The notes beneath the pieces were generated by a model. The model had not been told where the DNA came from and did no database searches. It saw only the letters and a program-made list of their open reading frames with translations. 64,000 bases of DNA from Neurospora tetrasperma FGSC 2508 (taxonomy: Eukaryota > Ascomycota > Sordariomycetes > Sordariales > Sordariaceae), in contig NW_009799104.1 of NCBI RefSeq assembly GCF_000213175.1, positions 2,758,632-2,822,631 of the forward strand. The letters run 5' to 3'. Of this stretch, positions 61,201 to 64,000 are shown piece by piece. Each line of letters opens with the position of its first letter. Positions within the stretch are counted from its first letter, which is position 1. The position numbers and the translations under genes were made by a program.

Positions 61201-63210
61201 ATTATTTGTTACATCTAGGAATTGGAGGCAATACTATCATTATAGAATTAAAAAGAAGCGTTCCTAATACCGAAATACCCTACTAACTTATTCGAAGAAC
61301 CGAAGGTCCGCCCGATGAATAAGGGAAAATATAAGGATTTTACTAAAATAGAATAGGCGTTTTACGATTAAAGGGCGCTGCCGGTAGAAGAGGACGAAAA
61401 ACTGCCTAACCAATACGAGTATATTACAATATTGGAAAACAAGTACCAAACCGACCTATATTGAAGAGAGGGAGGTATAGGCTAAAGCGAGATAGCGTTA
61501 GTTAGTATAAGTATTATAACGATCTAATTGTTATAGGAATTGAAGTATTTCTCCGATTCGCTAAGAAAGAACATATGGGAATTACTAGCCTATACGAATT
61601 GGATCGATTTATCGATGACTAATAGCGAAAAGATAGTTAGTTAGCGGAGGACGAGGAGGAATTGAGAGAGAGGGTAAAGAGAGAGGTGCCCGAGTACGCC
61701 TGCTAGTATTTTAATATCTTTAATAAGAAATAGTCTAATACCTTACCCAATAATTAGCCGAGTGACTATAAAATTGAATTAGAAGAAGGAGTATAACCTA
61801 AAGAGTTTTATAATAGTCTACTCTATAAGATAATAATTAATAAATTGGATGCTTATGGAAAATATATTAATAAAACCCTTGTTAAAGGTTTTATTAAAAG
61901 TGATTTAGCACTATAGGCCGCACCTATACTATTCGTACCTAAGATTAATAGTAGACTTCGTTTCTATATAGACTATTAGAAATTGAATATTATTACTAGA
62001 AAGGATTGTTATCCCCATCCGATTATCGAAAAAATAATCGTTCGTATTAACTAAGTAAAGATTTTTACAAAGATTAATATACAATAAATGTTCTACTGAA
62101 TTAGGATGCATTTGGATAATAAGGAGCTAATGATATTTAGGATTCGTTACAGCGCGTATAAGTATAAAATACTACTATTCGGTTTGATAAATAGATTTTC
62201 GACTTTCCAATAGTATATTAACAATACCTTGATGGGTTACTTTAATAATTTCTATAGCGCGTATAGTAACAATATCCTTATCTTTTCGAATAGTTTAGAA
62301 GAATATAAAACATATATAAAGAAAGTATTAGCTCGTTTGGAGGTAACTAGGCTATAAATTGATTTGGACAAATATAAATTTTACATTGAAAAGACTAAGT
62401 TCCTCGGCTTTGTTGTTGGTAAAGACGGAATTATTATCGATCTATGGAAAATTACCGTCGTAAAAGATTAGTAAGTCCCTACGAACATTAAAGGAGTATA
62501 ATCTTTCCTAGGATTTTGCAACTTCTAAGAAAGTTTGTAAAGGACTATAACTATATAGCGAAGCTATTGATTGCTCTTACTAAAAAAGGGGAAGAGTATA
62601 GTTAGAATAAGGATTATTAAGCGGCGTTCGAAGAGTTGAAAGTAAGGCTATTGAGCGTACTTATTTTAATATATACTAAGTATAATTACCCTACTAGGGT
62701 TGAAACGGATACCTCTAATAGTATAATAGCCGGAGTTCCCTCTTAAGAAGTCGACAACGATTAGAAGCCGGTCGTTTTCTTTTTAAGAATAATATACAGC
62801 GCTAAATATAACTACTCTATCTCCGATAAGGAATTTATAGCAATTGTTAGGGCCTTGCAGTGCTAGAGATCGGAATTCGTTAGGCTCTAGAGCCCTTTCC
62901 TAATTATTACGGACTATGAGGCCTTAAAGTACTTTAGTATAAAATAGTTGCTTAATTTCCATTATGTTAGGTAGGCCGAGTTCCTCGCCTAATACTATTT
63001 TGTGATTTCGTACTGGCTAAGTAAGGATAATAGGGTAGTAGACGCTTTGTTAAGGAAATTTGAAGATTTGAAGATTTAAAAGGCGAAGTAGGACGCCTAT
63101 TGTACGAGCCGCATCTTTAAAGAGAACCTCTATTCGCACGCGGAAGAAACTCCATTGCACGGGGATCCACTTGCTTTTCTAGGTATAACTTAATCAGACC
63201 TTATTATATA

Positions 63211-64000
63211 AGGCTGAGGGTGGCACCAAAATACTTGTTGATTTTTTGCGGATTTTTGGGTTTAGGTTTCAGTTTCATAGCCCAAGTGTGACCTAGATCT
63301 TACTTTTCTAGGTTTTTACAACAAAAATTATTTGTATTATTTTTAATAATTCACTTTCTTTCTCCTGGAGTTTCTCGAGCTACTAAACACCTACAGCTCT
63401 TACAAAGGTTATAGTAAGTAGAGAAAAAAATGAGAAAAAATATAATATACTTTACTACTCTCTACTAGAATTCTTAAGGTATAAAAAGATATAGTCAAGT
63501 TTCACTTTTTGCCCCCCGTGCGAATAGAGTTTTATCCCCGTGCGAATAGAGTTTCTCTTTTTGAAACCTTCGAGGACTGAACGATGACCTATTTTAATAA
63601 TAACCCAACTATTTCGAGTATCTAACTGTTACCCTCTATAATAAATATCGATATTATAATTATAGAGGTTAATTTAGACGTCGTTAGGAAGTAGGTAGGG
63701 GGTAGCCCAATATCGAAGGAGGATCTTTTGGAAGGATATATTCTATTGCATAGGCTCCTCCTCGAGAATAAGATCAATATTGAATTAGAAATTTATTGAA
63801 ATATAGTTCGTTGGGGGGGAGGCGGGTACTAATTCGTCGTATATAATAAAATCCTGATATAATATAATAAATTGGTAGTACTACTGGGGATATTAAGGGT
63901 ACAGGTGATTTACGAACTATATATAAAAATTATAACCGTATACTTTGGTTACAATAAAACCCGACGACTAGTATTTGCCTAATATTAGTAGCCCGGTATA
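63211..64000 (+). mobile_element. Left end of an unrecognised element, cut by the window
   Basis: A sharp shift from RIPped Gypsy-D to CpA-retaining sequence occurs at AGGCTGAGGGTGGCACC (63211), preceded by TATA. Subterminal sequence has an imperfect T/G-rich tract and a 19-bp direct repeat. From ATG at 63584 the plus strand reads MTYFNNNPTISSI and goes on with few interruptions to about 63790 (DLLEGYILLHRLLLENKINI). I do not recognise the protein. A start with TA outside would fit Tc1/mariner, but other DNA elements are possible; the right end is outside the window. Confidence 0.45.
63514..63554 (+). repeat. 19-bp subterminal direct repeat
   Basis: CCCCGTGCGAATAGAGTTT occurs at 63514-63532 and 63536-63554 (period 22 bp), about 300 bp inside the element edge and just before the putative start codon. 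It could be a transposase or regulator binding site. Confidence 0.85.

Larger units (their letters stand above)
51440..63210 (+). mobile_element. Gypsy-D: broken Gypsy relic, 5' LTR to RNase H
   Basis: Plus-strand Gypsy fossil inserted in LINE-A1. Parts: 5' LTR (51440-51672), gag (about 51930-54730, with zinc knuckle near 54640-54690), protease (about 54930-55180, block NSGANGNIFVSRNF), reverse transcriptase (about 61850-62480, LRFYIDY then ILLFGL) and RNase H (about 62560-63190, DYEALKYF). Integrase and 3' LTR are not in the window; the element is cut at about 63211 by another element. It is also interrupted by the MITE at 52298 and the Copia at 55293. Tens of breaks; dead. Confidence 0.8.

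Noticed and set aside
1-64000. Claim that the window is a centromere.
   Set aside because: AT-rich RIPped repeats are also found in pericentromeres, subtelomeres and accessory chromosomes; nothing in the sequence alone separates these.

Overview
The window reads as a repeat graveyard from a filamentous ascomycete (Pezizomycotina). Nearly all 64 kb is AT-rich, very rich in TpA and poor in CpA/TpG. That is the footprint of repeat-induced point mutation (RIP), which turns C into T at CpA on both strands of duplicated DNA. The element set fits such a fungus: Tad1-like LINEs, Gypsy and Copia LTR elements, a Fot1/pogo element, Mutator-like elements (MULEs) and their MITEs. I see no host protein gene, tRNA or rRNA. 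The open frames are short survivors inside dead elements, or antisense shadows.

Layout, left to right. (1) 1-1802: eroded MULE-like remnant. (2) 1803-7930: minus-strand Gypsy relic, interrupted by a Fot1/pogo element (4188-6268) that itself carries a LINE 3'-end fragment (5204-5425). (3) 7931-15543: part of a MULE, interrupted by a MITE (8586-14493), which is split by a near full-length LINE of a second family (LINE-B, 9009-14457). (4) 15544-16069: end of another MULE in inverse orientation. (5) 16070-28972: minus-strand Gypsy relic holding a structurally complete plus-strand Gypsy (16718-24338, 312-bp LTRs, 5-bp target duplication GCTAA). (6) 28973-29906: MULE-related end. (7) 29907-51439: an old plus-strand LINE-A copy cut by a complete MULE (30957-34001, TSD TTATTCAA), a GC-balanced island (about 34500-35075), a second LINE-A copy (35386-48290) that holds a third in inverse orientation (38344-45328), and a small gag-only LTR element (48488-50755). 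(8) 51440 to about 63210: plus-strand Gypsy relic cut by a barely mutated MITE (52298-52912) and a structurally complete Copia (55293-61200, TSD ATTAT). (9) 63211-64000: left end of an unrecognised, probably DNA, element.

Nesting reaches four levels, and target-site duplications fix the order in most places. These units do not act as a pathway; the common process is insertion followed by RIP. The clearest pattern is that RIP damage is heavy inside elements but fades at their outer edges, so small CpA-retaining, GC-richer patches mark the boundaries. The strongest non-routine objects are the edge-sparing LTR pairs, MITEs that share subterminal modules but have different terminal inverted repeats, MULE ends that cannot be paired, and the island at 34.5-35.1 kb with a predicted three-way junction and a nine-unit octanucleotide array. 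Coordinates given as 'about' are limits of reading by eye; no alignment or search was run.
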